Made by a program: the position numbers and the translations under genes. DNA of 64,000 nt from Notospermus geniculatus (taxonomy: Eukaryota; Nemertea; Pilidiophora; Heteronemertea; Lineidae): NCBI GenBank assembly GCA_002633025.1, contig NMRB01000251.1:1-64000 (forward strand), written 5' to 3'. Below the pieces are notes generated by a model that saw only the letters and a list, made by a program, of their open reading frames with translations, had not been told where the DNA came from and searched no databases. Shown piece after piece: positions 11,250 to 23,460 of this stretch; position 1 is the stretch's first letter, and the number at the start of each line of letters is the position of its first letter.

Positions 11250-11558
11250 ACTGATCCAATCAGGACGATCCTGTGGACAGCCTTGTAATGAAACCTCGTA
11301 AACTAAAAGAAATAGCAGGTTATCGAGGCGAACTCTTCCCAATCAAATTAAAAATCTCGACTTTTGACAAATAGTGCACTCATCACGTCAGAGATAAAAG
11401 AAACAGCCCACATTTTCAAATTGTCAATCTGAATTTTTCTCTGCGGTAAGTATTTCACACTCTGGTGGAACGAATGGTGGAGTCGTTGTGACAGTTTTCT
11501 GTCGAATTCACGCATCAACTGCTACTTATCTGATCATCTAAGAATCGGGATGACATTT

Positions 11559-11581
11559 CAATCTGTTGACTCAACAGATTG
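11559..11581. repeat. Perfect 23-bp palindrome
   Basis: Arms CAATCTGTTGA and TCAACAGATTG around a single central C. Could be a protein-binding palindrome or a tiny foldback remnant. Confidence 0.8.
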
Positions 11582-11723
11582 GGGACAAACTAGATTGATT
11601 ATCATCCGATGGCGTAATAGGAAAAAGGATTTGTAGATTACACCACATGTATTGATCTTGATGTAGTTCTAGAGTGCACTAGACACTTTCTCGACCATCT
11701 TACATAAGCAAATGATGCAGTGG

Positions 11724-11902
11724 GAGACTTAACTGCCGTTAGAGGCCACCACCAGTTAGCGGTCTAGGTCCTAGAACGTCACAAGCTTGACATCTCAGAC
11801 GTAGCCTCCACGTCATCGTGGTGGATGATGTCGTGGCCTACATTTCCTCCCTGTCGTCCTGTGACCGCTAACTGGTGGTGGCCTCTACCGGCAGTAAACT
11901 CG
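11724..11902. mobile_element. MITE family 1, copy 2
   Basis: Inverted arms GACTTAACTGCCGTTAGAGG and GTTTACTGCCGGTAGAGG, each continuing with CCACCACCAGTTAGCGGTC. This matches the element at 4308-4514 in both arms and partly in the core, with short internal deletions. Two copies with shared ends make this a real repeat family and not a chance hairpin. Confidence 0.85.
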
Positions 11903-13616
11903 ACAGTACCGTGCACCACAGTATTGGCAAAGCGTAGTGCACATTGGTCAGATAATGTCATCCACACAGAGGAGACCCTCTAAATCGTATGTTACTGATG
12001 CACACCCCATGATTGGAGAGTTTATTTAATAATATACACCTCGCCATCTTTCTTACAGCTTTTGTGTAAAAAATCATCGAAAAAGGATTAGGCCAGACAG
12101 TACGTAAGGAGAACAATGGCGAAAGTGAAATTTCATTTCCTTGCCCATTTTCCAAGGATTATCCCAGTCCTTGCTGACAATAAGCCAGATCTAATGCATG
12201 CTGGCAATATTTGGTGTTTTTGCCATGCTTTGTGTTCGTTCGTGTCTGATCATGTTATCCGGTCAGTATTGATGATGTAAATAATCGAAGCTCTGTGGAC
12301 AGGCTTTGGTAAATAATCAGAAACGGGGTCGTCATTGGTCGAATTCAGTAAAACAGGGAGTGGACGTCAGACGGACGAGATTGGCCATGCATGGTGTCTC
12401 TTTGAGGGAAAGGATTATACCAATATATTTCAAAGAACAATGCACAGCAGGAGCCCATTTGCAGAATCGTTTTCAATCTGATACAATCACAATAACAGAC
12501 CAAGATTAAAGTCGTGTATATCCGTGATATTCATTCATGATCAACATCAAACTCTGCTCCCTGTGGGGAATATACAGACAGATGCACATGATGGGGAGAC
12601 GGTCATCATTGGATGGCCGTTTACCAAACGTACAGGTTGTGTGGAGTGTCTAACCGCAGAGAGGATAAAAAGGGTACTGCGTCATTGTATACCTTTACTG
12701 ACTATCTGTCAGGACAGCATTGAGGCCACCCTCTGACACAGCAGAGAACCCACAGCAGATAAAGTACATTGGTTTTCGTCTCATAACATCGATTTCCAAT
12801 TTCAAAAGGCTCGAAGAACCGTGGAGCTTAAGAGAAGACGATTTCAAAAAATTCACAGGAATACTGACAACGTTAGATTGGTAATCACAAGATGGTCCAG
12901 GGTTGAGACCCCAGTATTCTGCCTCCACTTTAGAGCTCTCGTTGGTTTGATATCAAATTGCAATTCTGGCTTGCATAATCCATGTCTGCTGGCATGTACA
13001 TGCATATGCACTTTCTCCAGTTCTTCTGCGATCACCATCCAGTGTAACTTTTTCATGAGGAACGTTTTTCTTGACCTTCGCCTGTGAAATCCACCATATA
13101 ACACCCATGACTGAACCTGGGCTAGGTCGTCCGAAACGCCACTTGTTCGACATCTTGGCGTTGAATCATAAAAGGGTTACATTGTAACTGAAGGAGATTG
13201 TGACGCATTCTCCGTCCGGGGGCACACCACTCACCCACGATCTATCCATGATCCATAGATAAAATGCTGCCTATAAAATGTGTCCTTAGATAAAATGCCG
13301 CCTACTGAATACGTCATGAGATGTTTGAGAATGCGCGTGACGACAACCGTCCTCAATTGTTACAACTTTTGACGGCAGCAAATCATCCTAATTTCAATTA
13401 GAAAAAGATTAAATTTCGTGCGCCTTGAATCACTTCAAAGGTATCTCAAATTACCAAGATCATGCAATGTAATGCTTGAAGCAGAATGCCTGGTATTGGC
13501 TCCGCACCCATGACGTGCCGACCAACATTACCTTAATGAAGGAATGTGAAATTTTACAACACATTACACCTTATCATTAATCTAAACAGCATGAAATGGC
13601 GAAAGGAACTTACGAT
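11903..13616. other. Unique-looking DNA, no gene recognised
   Basis: Frames up to 88 codons, none recognisable. A short direct repeat TAGATAAAATGCYGCCTA occurs twice near 13256-13306. Nothing else stands out. Confidence 0.45.
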
Positions 13617-14107
13617 GCCATTAAAACAGAACAGAACCTGATCTAAAATGCAAGAATCTGACAGTTTCTAATGGAAAGAAAATTTCTTCAGCACAATATT
13701 CTTTTTTCCAATTACAGCAAATTGAGGCAACATTTCAAAGGTGTAATTTTGGTCAACATGTTTTGGACTAAAATTTCAACGTCCCACGATATTGGCATGA
13801 CTGATAGCCAGTATGTCAAGCTCGCCTTATTAAGGTGACTATGTTGACTCTTCTAATTATAAATCAATGATGACAAATGAGGCGGATACGACCAAGACAT
13901 GGATCAATTGGCTTTCACAGTCTAGGGACACTAAGATGATAATTGATATTGAAACGACAAAAAGGTGTGAAAGCATGATTCCTACTAATGCGAGAGTAAT
14001 GTTGTTTTAATTGAGGAATGTGAAATAATCTTTATTGAGTCTATAACTCTTAAGTGACTTTCAATGCTGATCAAACATAAAACCTTGTGATGGCAAGTCA
14101 AGGGAAT

Positions 14108-14403
14108 GAAAGACATGGTTGACCAAATACAGAGTCAAGTGGTGGCTAGTCAAAGATAGAAGGCATGGTTGAGCAAATACAGAGTCAAGTGGTGGCTAGT
14201 CAAAGGTGGAAAGCTTGGTTGACCAAATACAGAGTCAAGTGGTGGCAGGTCAAAGGTGGAAATCATGGTTGACCAAATACAGAGTCAAGTGGTGGCTAGT
14301 CAGAGATGGAAGGCATGGTTGACCAAATACAGAGCCAAGTGGTGGCTAGTCAAAGGTGAAAGGCATGGTTGACCAAATACAGAGTCAAGTGGTGGCTAAT
14401 CAT
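14108..14403. repeat. Minisatellite, six copies of a 50-bp unit
   Basis: The unit contains CATGGTTGACCAAATACAGA and GTCAAGTGGTGGCTAGTCAA. The CATGGTT (once CTTGGTT) heptamer recurs at 14114, 14164, 14214, 14264, 14314 and 14364, a strict 50-bp period. Frames through it are incidental. The matching array in copy B is broken by an N run. Confidence 0.95.
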
Positions 14404-14550
14404 TAGTACGACGGGTATAGTTGACTGTAAAGTAAGATTTGTCGTAGACCCTTGCAAAATTCCGATTGCATGTTGTTCATTACAAGACAAAATCTAAATA
14501 CCACCGACTCTGGATCAAGATAATCGTTAGATGCATTATTAAGTATGAAG

Positions 14551-14558
14551 TACATGTA
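14551..14558. other. TACATGTA present in copy A only
   Basis: Copy A has GAAG-TACATGTA-GTG; copy B (27208-27209) has GAAG-TA-GTG. One of seven exact TA/TACATGTA differences between paired blocks. Confidence 0.9.
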
Positions 14559-15968
14559 GTGTTTGACAAAGTAATCGATGCCAAGACTCCATTTTCAACC
14601 TAACTCGTGATTATCATTCTTCTATTGACTGTAACTACAATAAAATGAAGACGTTTATTTTGGGGATGAAAAGGTTATGAATAGTTTTAAGGATTTTTTT
14701 CTATATGGGTTGACACAATTGTATGGCTTTGAAATGCCATACTGTGAGACTAAATGCGTCACAAGTGCAGAAACTAAGTGTGTTTGCATAGAGCAAATCT
14801 ATTGCTAATGCCGAGTTCAAACATGAGATAATGTGACATATTTACCCAATATTGTTTATTATCTATCGTACAACAGGGTTCATAGCTGGGATTGACGACG
14901 ATATGCGTGCTCATAAATGAAAATCTCAGGTGCGTCTGTAAAATATACTCTGACACATGTCAAAACAATAAAAGCTTTTTCAGCTCCTTCTCAATATTGA
15001 TTTTTCTAACCTTGAGAATTTTTCTTCGAAGCTGGGCGTCGAATTGGAAACGAGTCATGCGATAAAGCAGTTTATACGTGGTGTGATGAAGTGTTTTATG
15101 TCTGGATAATAAGCAAATGTGAAAGAAATAGTTTTGTCAGACAAGCGACTCATCTGTCGTTCAACAGCTGGAAGTCTTTCAGTTCATACGGATGATATGT
15201 CGTTGAGACTATATCGGGAAATGTATTTGGGAAAACTTGCCACATCAATAACTGTATTACGAAAGGGTAAGGCACATTTACTGGATGAAGTTCAAAACTT
15301 ACAACCGGTTTTGAGTACCTCTATTCTTTATCAGATCTGACTTGATAAATGTGTGTCCCCGTCAACAGACTCACTCTCCTTACAATTTCATTTATTCCTT
15401 TATCTGGCCTGGTGTTTAAAAATCTTACTTCTATCCTACATTAAGTGTATCAATGCTACATACATATAACTTCACGTTATAACTACTGTGTCCTAACTGC
15501 ACGCACTCAACCCAACCACCTCCAATATCATAAATATTTACGGACACTTTCTTGTTACAAATGTATTTCTGTGTTGAATATCACGAAGCGTTACTTTATC
15601 AAACCTGACAGCCCTATAATTGCCACGGGAATGAAGGGAGCCAGCGGCTATACTGGTGTATACCGACACTCAGTAATTTATTTGGTTAGATCAAACGATT
15701 TGTTACATACATGCACAGGATAATTCAATTTACGTATGTCCATTTTACCGAATGTCAAGGATACATCAAATCTATGGCGATGATGCTCATGAGGCTGAAG
15801 TACGAGGACATGCATCAGTACATAACTATATATTTCACAACATTCCTGTCACTCAAAATGACCAATGTTTATGCAATGACCATGATTTAGCGTGTCAACC
15901 GCTGACAGACAACGAAGCGAACGTGAGTTTCTCAAACCTACATTTCGCCGTGATAGTCTTCTCACGAT

Positions 15969-16195
15969 CGTTCAGCAAATAATGATGTATGTTGGATTGT
16001 AGAGACAGAAACCACAGACAAGACATGCAAGATAGTCTAGTCACAACCTGTTAAACCGTTCACCAATAATGATGTGTGTTGGATGGGAGGAACCACAGGC
16101 AAAATAGTCTAGTCAAAACCTAGTGCTTTAAATTCGTTCACCAGAAGTAGAGATGTGTGTTGGTAGTAGAGGCAGAAACCATACGAATGTACAAC
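15969..16195. repeat. Three degenerate 78-88-bp tandem units
   Basis: Units start CGTTCA(G/C)CA at 15969, 16057 and 16135 and share ATGATGTRTGTTGG, a run of AACCACAG and ATAGTCTAGTCA. The same array is present in copy B at about 28611-28815. Confidence 0.75.
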
Positions 16196-17547
16196 AGCCA
16201 AGAACAATGCTGTGACACGCTGGATAATCAGTGAATGTACCTCATGGTGATTACTTACAAGGAGACAATTTACTCTACAAGATGACACAGAAACGTAAGA
16301 GTTCCTTACGTCCACTTGGAAGGTTTCACTAATGATGGAAGCAACCCTGCCGTGGGAATGATTCAAATCTAATTATATCATTCAATGTCTGGTAATGTTC
16401 CGTAGATCCGACGTTCTCAAGTGTGAGACGAGTTAATTGGCACTTATTGAAAAATCGCACGATAATATGGAGAGTTGAGGACATTCCGTTAATGTATAAT
16501 GGTTGGGTAAAAAGTGAGGACCTGAAGAGGCCGCGTGAGTCAGGTCGAAAAAGCCACTGATAGAGTGATTGTATTCATGTGCGGAAGTACCCCAGGGACG
16601 TATTCATGTCATGTGAGATGCAAATGGTAGTGGTAACCGTAGATGCATCTTCTATCTACCTACTTTAACTTTTCTCCGTGTAATGTTTGAGTGTTTTTTT
16701 GCTCAACAATTGTCATTGTGAGTCAGAATGACTGCATCAACTCGGTGAGATCTTCCACCTGTGTCACAGAGGGAATTTCAAATTTCATACAGAAATGACC
16801 GACCCTGGAGAGCATCGCCATGTTCCAGTGCTGCCGATGTCGTCAAAACAGTGCGGGGCCTGATCCTTAGAACTGTCTTGACTACAATCATCATACAACA
16901 TCGGCTACAAGTATACATATCGTAATAAGTATCTCGAGCCGATGATACCACACTGTAAATACATATGGAATTGTCGATTGAGATCCTAATGTGAGAGAGT
17001 GTGATCATAATGCTGTGTATTGTTCGCCTGTCACACGAAATTTGGGCGAAAGCTGCGATGCTCCCCCGACAGACAAGTTTTTGCCATTCCATAATGATTG
17101 CTGTGATCATCTCAGCTGGACACTGATGGCTATATCAGCTGATGAATCCTATAAACAACGTCGACCACAGACACAGATAAACACATCAAATACAACTCTA
17201 ATGTTATGTTTTCTCATGTTGACAAGTTATCGTCAATTCTCGTCCAATTCTCGCGCTAATGGCGGCCATAAACAAAGGCAAAGTGTACTGAGCTCATTCT
17301 TATGGCGGTACTCACTTAAAGGTGTCAAGTAGAGATGTTAGGAGCCATTACATACGGTGGTCTGATCGTACGCGATGATTTACTGTCCAAGCATTACTAC
17401 TTGCTCCCGATTGGACGTGTATTTTTCCTCCTGGATACATGACTAGAATATTGGTTGGAAAAAGAAAGAAAATAAGGATAATGATGGAGGTGTAAAGCAT
17501 TCAATAAAAAAGGCAATTTGTTGATTGCCTCAGAAAGATTTCCCGCT

Positions 17548-17602
17548 GTAACAGGAATCAAAATCCCCTGGCACCAATGTCCGGTTCTATTGTTCCCATG
17601 AC
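17548..17602. repeat. Dispersed repeat fragment (pair with 53625)
   Basis: GTAACAGGAATC...TCCCCTGG...GTCCGGTTCTATTGTTC matches 53625-53680 in the same order and orientation with a few substitutions. The identity of the family is unknown. Confidence 0.6.
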
Positions 17603-18241
17603 GGATTAAGACGGATGGTTAAAGGAACCAACGACTTGTGATGAATATTCAACAATAGAATCTTTTGTTTCCCAGAATTTCCTCAACAGGATTTTCCTCC
17701 TTTCACACCAACTCTCAGCAATCGCTCGCTATTCATGGCAAGACGTTCTATATTGCTGATAAAGAGGCACACTGATAATACACGTATTTCTTGGCCATGG
17801 CCTGAGTGATGATAAAATGAAGCACAAAAAATACAGATTTCAAGAATGAAATTGTTACGGTAGGAGTATCATCGAAGTGCCATTATCAACATTTTCCTTT
17901 GACATCATCATCGTCACTTCCTGAAATTGACACCATCTCGGCTCATCTTCTCTGGCTTCCTTGCGGAAGTAACGAATGAACTACATTAAAGGCATCACTC
18001 CAAGCACCGGCATTGAAAAAGACAATCCGTCTCAATTTCAAGGATTTTTTGTGTCATGCTGAGACATAGTGATAATCGCCTGTCAAATAAAGTGTGAATC
18101 ATGAGGCGGTAGTTGGATATCGAATTATCGGGATGTGCTTCTAATGCCGATGGACAGACTTCAATATTTTTGGTTGAGTCGGAGGGATAAAATTAATTCA
18201 TCAATCATCCTAAATGAGGCCGTTTACACTTACCGGTAGAC

Positions 18242-18380
18242 TTTAGGGTCGTATTCATAAAGCGGTTAATTCTATCGTTAGAACCGTCTTAGGACGGTTC
18301 CAAGTGCAGTGGTTGACCATACTTGGAACCGGTCTAAGACGGTTCTAACGATAGAACCACTTTACGAATACGACCCTAAA
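18242..18380. mobile_element. 139-bp hairpin MITE, TTTAGGGTCGTATTCATAAAG ends
   Basis: Arms of about 60 bp (TTAGGGTCGTATTCATAAAG, TCTATCGTTAGAACCGTC, GGACGGTTCCAAGT) pair with only a few mismatches around a 15-nt loop. Copy B retains a shortened version at 30029-30123 that has lost much of the right arm. From memory, the terminal GGGTCGTATTCATAAAGC is common in marine invertebrate genomes; that was not checked here. Confidence 0.85.
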
Positions 18381-18892
18381 ACACTATAATGGTTGTCTAT
18401 ATTCTCGCGATTCTAGACTTTTGATATGTTTAAGGCTAAACACGTCACTGTAAATGACAGAAATTGTCAACCGTACAGATAAAATATTTCCCTCTTGCAC
18501 TTCTCTAAACTTAAGGAATACACTGTATTGTGTTTGGTTCTGCAGCACTACAAGTACCGTTCCTTCCTCAGAGTGATGATATAACACATCTGTAGGCCTT
18601 TGCGTCACCATAGACAACTGGTTTCACTTTGTCCAAATGACATGTCGCCATACCAGCCTTAAAACGAAAGCAAGAGAAATTCGAAACACATATACGATAT
18701 TTATCGCAGCGTGTTAACAGCGATACCCTAGGGTGTCTCGTATATCGAATGCAGTTTCGTGTATGGATCGCTCTTATGGGGAATTTAGACGCAAAAGTAC
18801 ACTTATGCTGACCACATGTTTTGCAATCGCATGTCAGAGTTCTGACTGGAGTAGGGCATGATGAAGCCAAACATGTCGCAAAGTGCAAAAAT

Positions 18893-19275
18893 AGAGAGGA
18901 TGTGCAGTTTTCCGACTCCGACTCCGACTTCAACTACGAGAATGAATTGCAGTCCGCTGTGGAAATCCTTGATAAAAACGATTTGATAGACGTTTGCAAA
19001 TCGTAAAATGACATAACTTTGTGGCAGAATAATTTTGACTCGTAATCGGAAGCGCGCATAAATCGCAAATATCGTAGTCGTCAGAGTCGTGTCTCAAAGT
19101 CGTAACGACTAGGATTACGACTTCAATATTCATTATTTATCCGCACTTCCGATTTATTAGGCCAATTTTTTCTGCCTTCAATTTATGGTATTTGACGAAT
19201 TGAAAACTTCTTTCTAGCGGACTGCAATTCATTCTCGTAGTTGAAGTCGGAGTCGGAAAGCTGCGCATCCTCTCT
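18893..19275. repeat. 383-bp element with about 65-bp inverted arms
   Basis: AGAGAGGATG..., TTCCGACTCCGACTTC and AATGAATTGCAGTCCGCT at the left recur inverted at 19214-19275. The left arm carries one extra GACTCC hexamer. Copy B keeps both arms (about 30637-31027), with the left arm more diverged. No coding capacity. Confidence 0.8.
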
Positions 19276-19383
19276 AATGGAGTAGAAATCTGGCGCTTTG
19301 TCTTGATGCTACAGGTTGATGTAAATGATAGTCCTCGCCTCTTCCTCCTCCGCGAAGGCCTTGACGCAGTGGTTTAAGCTTGA

Positions 19384-19420
19384 CCTTGGAGGAATTTTGA
19401 CAATTCCTCCAAGGCTTGAC
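19384..19420. repeat. 36-bp hairpin insertion unique to copy A
   Basis: CCTTGGAGGAATT and its exact complement surround TTGAC, flanked on both sides by CTTGAC. Copy B reads AGCTTGACGAAG with no hairpin. The insertion is a perfect 13-bp stem plus a flank duplication. Confidence 0.85.
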
Positions 19421-20580
19421 GAAGGACTTGACTTTACCGCACGGTTAACCATGGTATTGACCGAAATAACTCATGTAAGGAGATTACCCTCTTACTCACA
19501 GACAGACAGCCTTTACTTAGTTCTTATCATCGTCATATATTGGCACTTGTATAGCATTGCCATTAGCAAATCGAATGGGACATATTCACGGATGGGGCAT
19601 CATTTTTCTGACATAGTCTAATGGTAGACCTCAACACATGCTGGCAGCAATCACCAATACATCAGTGTATGATGATGTAGGTGGATATTTCTGGATGTAT
19701 GGTGAATTTAATCTGACAATACTCTCCAGGTTGCGGTCGGTATACATCAGCACGAGTCTAGAACTCATCTACCTCATCAAACGTCAGGATAAGCTCTAAA
19801 TTGTTCCATCCAGACTCAGTTATTGTTGGTAATACACGGAACGAAGTCAATCCACTGGAAGAGCTACCGCCGGAGAAGTTCCGACACAAAAATATTAGCG
19901 TTGGTTTGAAGACCTTGGCGACGAGGGCACAATCAGCCTACAATTGACAAGACTGCTTCTTACAAAATGTTAAAGAAGAAATGTAGTCATGCCGCAGGCA
20001 GGAAAAGCAGTTTGGGGAAACTCGTGCTTTTATAAGTTACAAAGAATAGGATCAGTAAACCGAGAGTTTCATCACAGGACAATTTCATTTGCATTGCTTT
20101 CCAACGCCATCATTTATTTCACCACACCTCCAGGGTGTTTATATTCACACTAGATGACAACCCAACCTGACTTTTCTATTGTTTTCACTCTGAAAGCGTC
20201 TGCCTCACCTGAGGCCGTATTGATTGAACATAAAGGAAGATGCTGTCACCGATTTGTTAGAAATAAGTTTACCTTACCATTGTATCAGGACTTCTTCTCG
20301 ACCTGTAATGTTTAGAGTTGCATTGAAGCCCAACAAAATGTTCCGTAACCTTGGCAAAATCCATTAGCAGTATGTAGCCTACAAGAAATTGGACTTTTAA
20401 GTGCTGTGCACAACTGGAAAACGCAACAAGATTTGCTAAAATTCGAATAGCCAAGGTCTTAGATCTTGTTTCGTACAGGAAACTTTTCAAAGAAAAGGCA
20501 ATAGAGCCATTGTTGTTGCATATTTATAACTTTTGATGGATTATACCCCGAAATTTCCAGCAGTGTATATGTTTGTAAAG

Positions 20581-20626
20581 GGTATTACCATAAAATATCT
20601 TGATATATTTATGGTATTACTTCACA
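20581..20626. repeat. Short AT-rich hairpin
   Basis: GGTATTACCATAAA pairs with TTTATGGTATTAC around a TATC-TTGATA core. In copy B (about 32301) the right half has substitutions that weaken the stem. Confidence 0.6.
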
Positions 20627-20737
20627 GATCCATTATCCTAGCAAAGCATGATCGTATGTACTTCAATCGAGCTACTGATGGAACAGGTCCGTAGGGACCA
20701 GCCTCTGAACTCATGGGGATGCATATGATGTGGTTAA

Positions 20738-20880
20738 AGCGGACTGTTCGTGCCGAGTCAAAGATTCCACAGCACCGTTTCCGGAGCGGCCGCCGCAATG
20801 CATTTACCAGTTGTTGTTACAAATAAAACGGGACGTTTTATTATTTTTGGTTCACTTTGGACAGACACGAGCAATCCGCT
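20738..20880. mobile_element. 143-bp TTAA-flanked MITE, polymorphic
   Basis: TTAA at 20734-20737 and 20881-20884 flanks ends AGCGGACTGTTCGTG and (inverted) AGCGGATTGCTCGTG. Copy B has a single TTAA at the same site (32454-32457) and nothing else, a perfect empty site. A TTAA duplication is characteristic of piggyBac-type transposition. No transposase is encoded, so this would be a non-autonomous passenger. Confidence 0.9.
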
Positions 20881-21030
20881 TTAATAATGTACACAAATCA
20901 TAGCTTTACTTACTACTAGCTCAAATTAGATGTCAAAGTGGCGATATTACGGCTGTATGTATTTGTGTTTGTATTTTTCTGTCAGGGTCAAAGCCAGAGC
21001 AGTATTTGTCCTGCTAAGTACGGAAGACGT

Positions 21031-21268
21031 CATCTCAAGCTACTCATGTTCCTCACTTGGATGGGGTCTTTTACTTGCCATTGCAAAGGAACAGGGCACA
21101 AGGCACCACGGCTTACTGTCCCATGCGACGGATTGAAGGGCCAGGGGTGATTTATATACCATACGGCCCCGGACTTGACGAGCCAGGGATGGTTAATCCC
21201 ATATGGCCTGGGTTCTATTCGAACCCACGACCTTGCTGAGCGGACGTGATAACCACGCGGTTCCTCTG
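21031..21268 (-). mobile_element. tRNA-derived SINE, copy 1 (A box damaged)
   Basis: On the minus strand a tRNA-like head (B box GGGTTCGAAT...) is followed by a body shared with copies at 32604, 45955 and 53041 (CATCTCAAGCTACTCATGTT at the distal end). Relative to its partner at 32604 this copy lacks about nine bases in the A-box region (GGTTATCACG kept, GATAGCTCC lost), which should reduce internal-promoter function. Confidence 0.8.
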
Positions 21269-22137
21269 TACTTGAAGCAGAGTACCTTGTTTGCGAGTTT
21301 CCATGGTTTTTTACCGATGATTCCCTGAAGAGATGCGAAGCTAAGGAATTCTTGTACGCTGAGGAATGACAACAACCCTGTAATCATATTCCTGTCAGTT
21401 TGGCTAGCCTCTGACCCGGCCCTTGCCTGCAGAAGTGATACGCCACCTCCAGGGGACGTGGCGTTAATTTGAAAGAGGCTTTGGGGAGGGCGATAATGCA
21501 TGTCCAGTCTAAGTCGTGTTCTGGTCGAGTGCGAGAGTTCACCAGCAATGGTCATGAATACAAATGAGGTATGTTCCCCCTGTGTGGATATGTCTGTACT
21601 GTATCTCACTGGATTGAGAAGCGATGTTCGATGATCAGTCGCTAGCTGACACAAACTTAAAGGGACATGACGAGTCTCGTTTATGCATTTGATTCAAATA
21701 TTCTGATAATAGATTTGGTTTATATGGTAAAACAATACAACGATTGCCAGTGCATTTCGTTCAGGCAGGACCGAGCCAGACACAATGCAAATGACCAACA
21801 CCAATCATCACACAGGGATTACATCAGACGCTTTTCCCGGGTTATGCTACCCTGCATGAGAATTGTTTTATGTTACAGCCCGTTATTATAACATGACATG
21901 CCACGAAGCGGATTAGCTACATCCTACTGGTTTGACTCAGCTGATCGTGTGGCAGCATTCGTATGAACGATATCGACTTGGATGCTGGGCTCAAACAGGT
22001 TCAAAATACACTGCGCCTTGCTCCTGGGCGGAGGTATAGAAGAATATAAGACAATACAGTGTTGCAACGCAAATAACATTGGCTTACTCAGGTTGCCATT
22101 AGATATTCATGAGATGGACTCAAGTGTCGAATCACCT

Positions 22138-22320
22138 GCAGATGAAAAGTGACCAGGAGCACCAGTTGCTGTTGCAAGGAGCGGGCGGCCTCCTCTAAAT
22201 ATTCCTCGGATATTGCTTTGCCTCTGGGACTGATCCATTTGACCATTAATGAGCTCAGTATCACGATAAACGGCACATCTCTCAGAAGAATCATCATAAT
22301 CAAAATCTATAACCAGTTAT
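22138..22320 (-). other. Open, coding-like stretch of uncertain meaning
   Basis: Two minus-strand frames stay open here. One reads ...ISEEYLEEAARSLQQQL..., the other ...SSERCAVYRDTELINGQ.... The stretch is almost identical in copy B (33819-33990), but the differences at its 3' edge change amino acids (LLVTFH versus LPVTFN). A CAG|GTGATT donor-like site follows. I recognise no family, and this may be chance. Confidence 0.15.
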
Positions 22321-22680
22321 TGTAATGGCAACGAATCGCCACCTCCACCCACGGCTGATTTAGCAGCCCAGGTTTCAGTCAGGGTTGAACACTTTCTGCC
22401 AAGGGAAACGTGCCTGACAAAGCTTTGTGATAACACGATGAATGAGAGGATGGGTCAATGGTTGACTGAACATCGGTGTGATTGATGGGCAGAGATCGGT
22501 CAGATGGGTGGCTAGCTGCGGGGTGCAACAGTGGTACCCTTTGGTTGCAGTTATCAACGACCTGGAAGAACACAGAGGCTGCAGCTAGGAATTGAGGGGT
22601 AGCCAAAAGTGGGTAGGACATGTAGGACACCACTTTCCGCCACTTATCGATCTGGTGGGCGGATGCCAACGCTGAGTAAA

Positions 22681-22829
22681 GCTGTGTTTCCACGAGGCGT
22701 TTGCGGGCGCGGATCAGGAGGCGGACGCGGGTGGAAAAATTCGAGCCAACGCATTTCCCTTTAGCAGTTTCACCCGCACCCGCTCCCGCCACCGAAACCG
22801 CGTCCGCAAACGTCTCGTGGAAAAGCAGC
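22681..22829. mobile_element. 149-bp GC-rich MITE, GCTGTGTTTCCACGAGGCG ends
   Basis: Left arm GCTGTGTTTCCACGAGGCG...TTTGCGGGCGCGG and right arm (inverted GCTGCTTTTCCACGAGACG) pair across the whole element. In copy B only the left part remains (34360-34454), cut by a single N. Confidence 0.85.
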
Positions 22830-23402
22830 CTCAGAGAGCTAAGTACATGTGTCGCAACGATATCATCAATAACGGAGGTTCACCTACAACTACTTCAACT
22901 CGCAGCAGGCAACCGAGTGTGTCATTTAAAAGCTGCTGTCTGAAAGACGCCCTTACAAGAAACACATTCAAGCTACAGCAGGTCGAACACAGTGAATTCC
23001 ATGTGCAAAAAGTACAGTTTTAGTGTGGTTACGGTTACACCTTCCGACAGGAAATGCCTATAGTAATTAATTTAAAAAGAGCGTGGGGATAAATAACACG
23101 CCACAAAAACGTCTCATTTTGATATGTAATTGATAACTAGATCTTGTGATGCTTATACATGTGGTATTTAATATCTTTATTGTTGTCTCGTGTACGTATT
23201 GACTGTATTGACTTTTTGCCTCCATTATTCAAAACAGAAATATAATACGTCAAACCTAAAAAAGGCTTGAAATGAAAGATGTGTTAGAGTTCGATGCATT
23301 CTGAGTCCCATTCGCTTATAAAAGGTTACTATTACGTTTCAAGGTTATGTCAAAACGAAACCGCTAGTGCTTTGATTTCTGGTGACTTTTGATAATGACG
23401 TC

Positions 23403-23460
23403 CAAAAATAGTATTTTTATAGATTATAGTACAAAAATAGTATTTTTATAGATTACAGTA
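23403..23460. repeat. 29-bp unit, two tandem copies
   Basis: CAAAAATAGTATTTTTATAG... followed by ATTAYAGTA occurs at 23403 and 23432. Also present in copy B (about 34721). Confidence 0.9.

Noticed and set aside
12980-13010. GGCATGTACATGCATATGC as a TACATGTA copy
   Set aside because: Contains CATGTACATG but not the octamer itself.
14108-14403. CRISPR-like array
   Set aside because: Units of 50 bp follow one another directly with no unique spacers; it is a minisatellite in a eukaryotic genome.
21193-21654. 153-codon minus frame, also open in copy B (32746-33171)
   Set aside because: Differences between the copies change amino acids freely, and its 3' third is the SINE; openness is inherited from sequence similarity, not evidence of coding.
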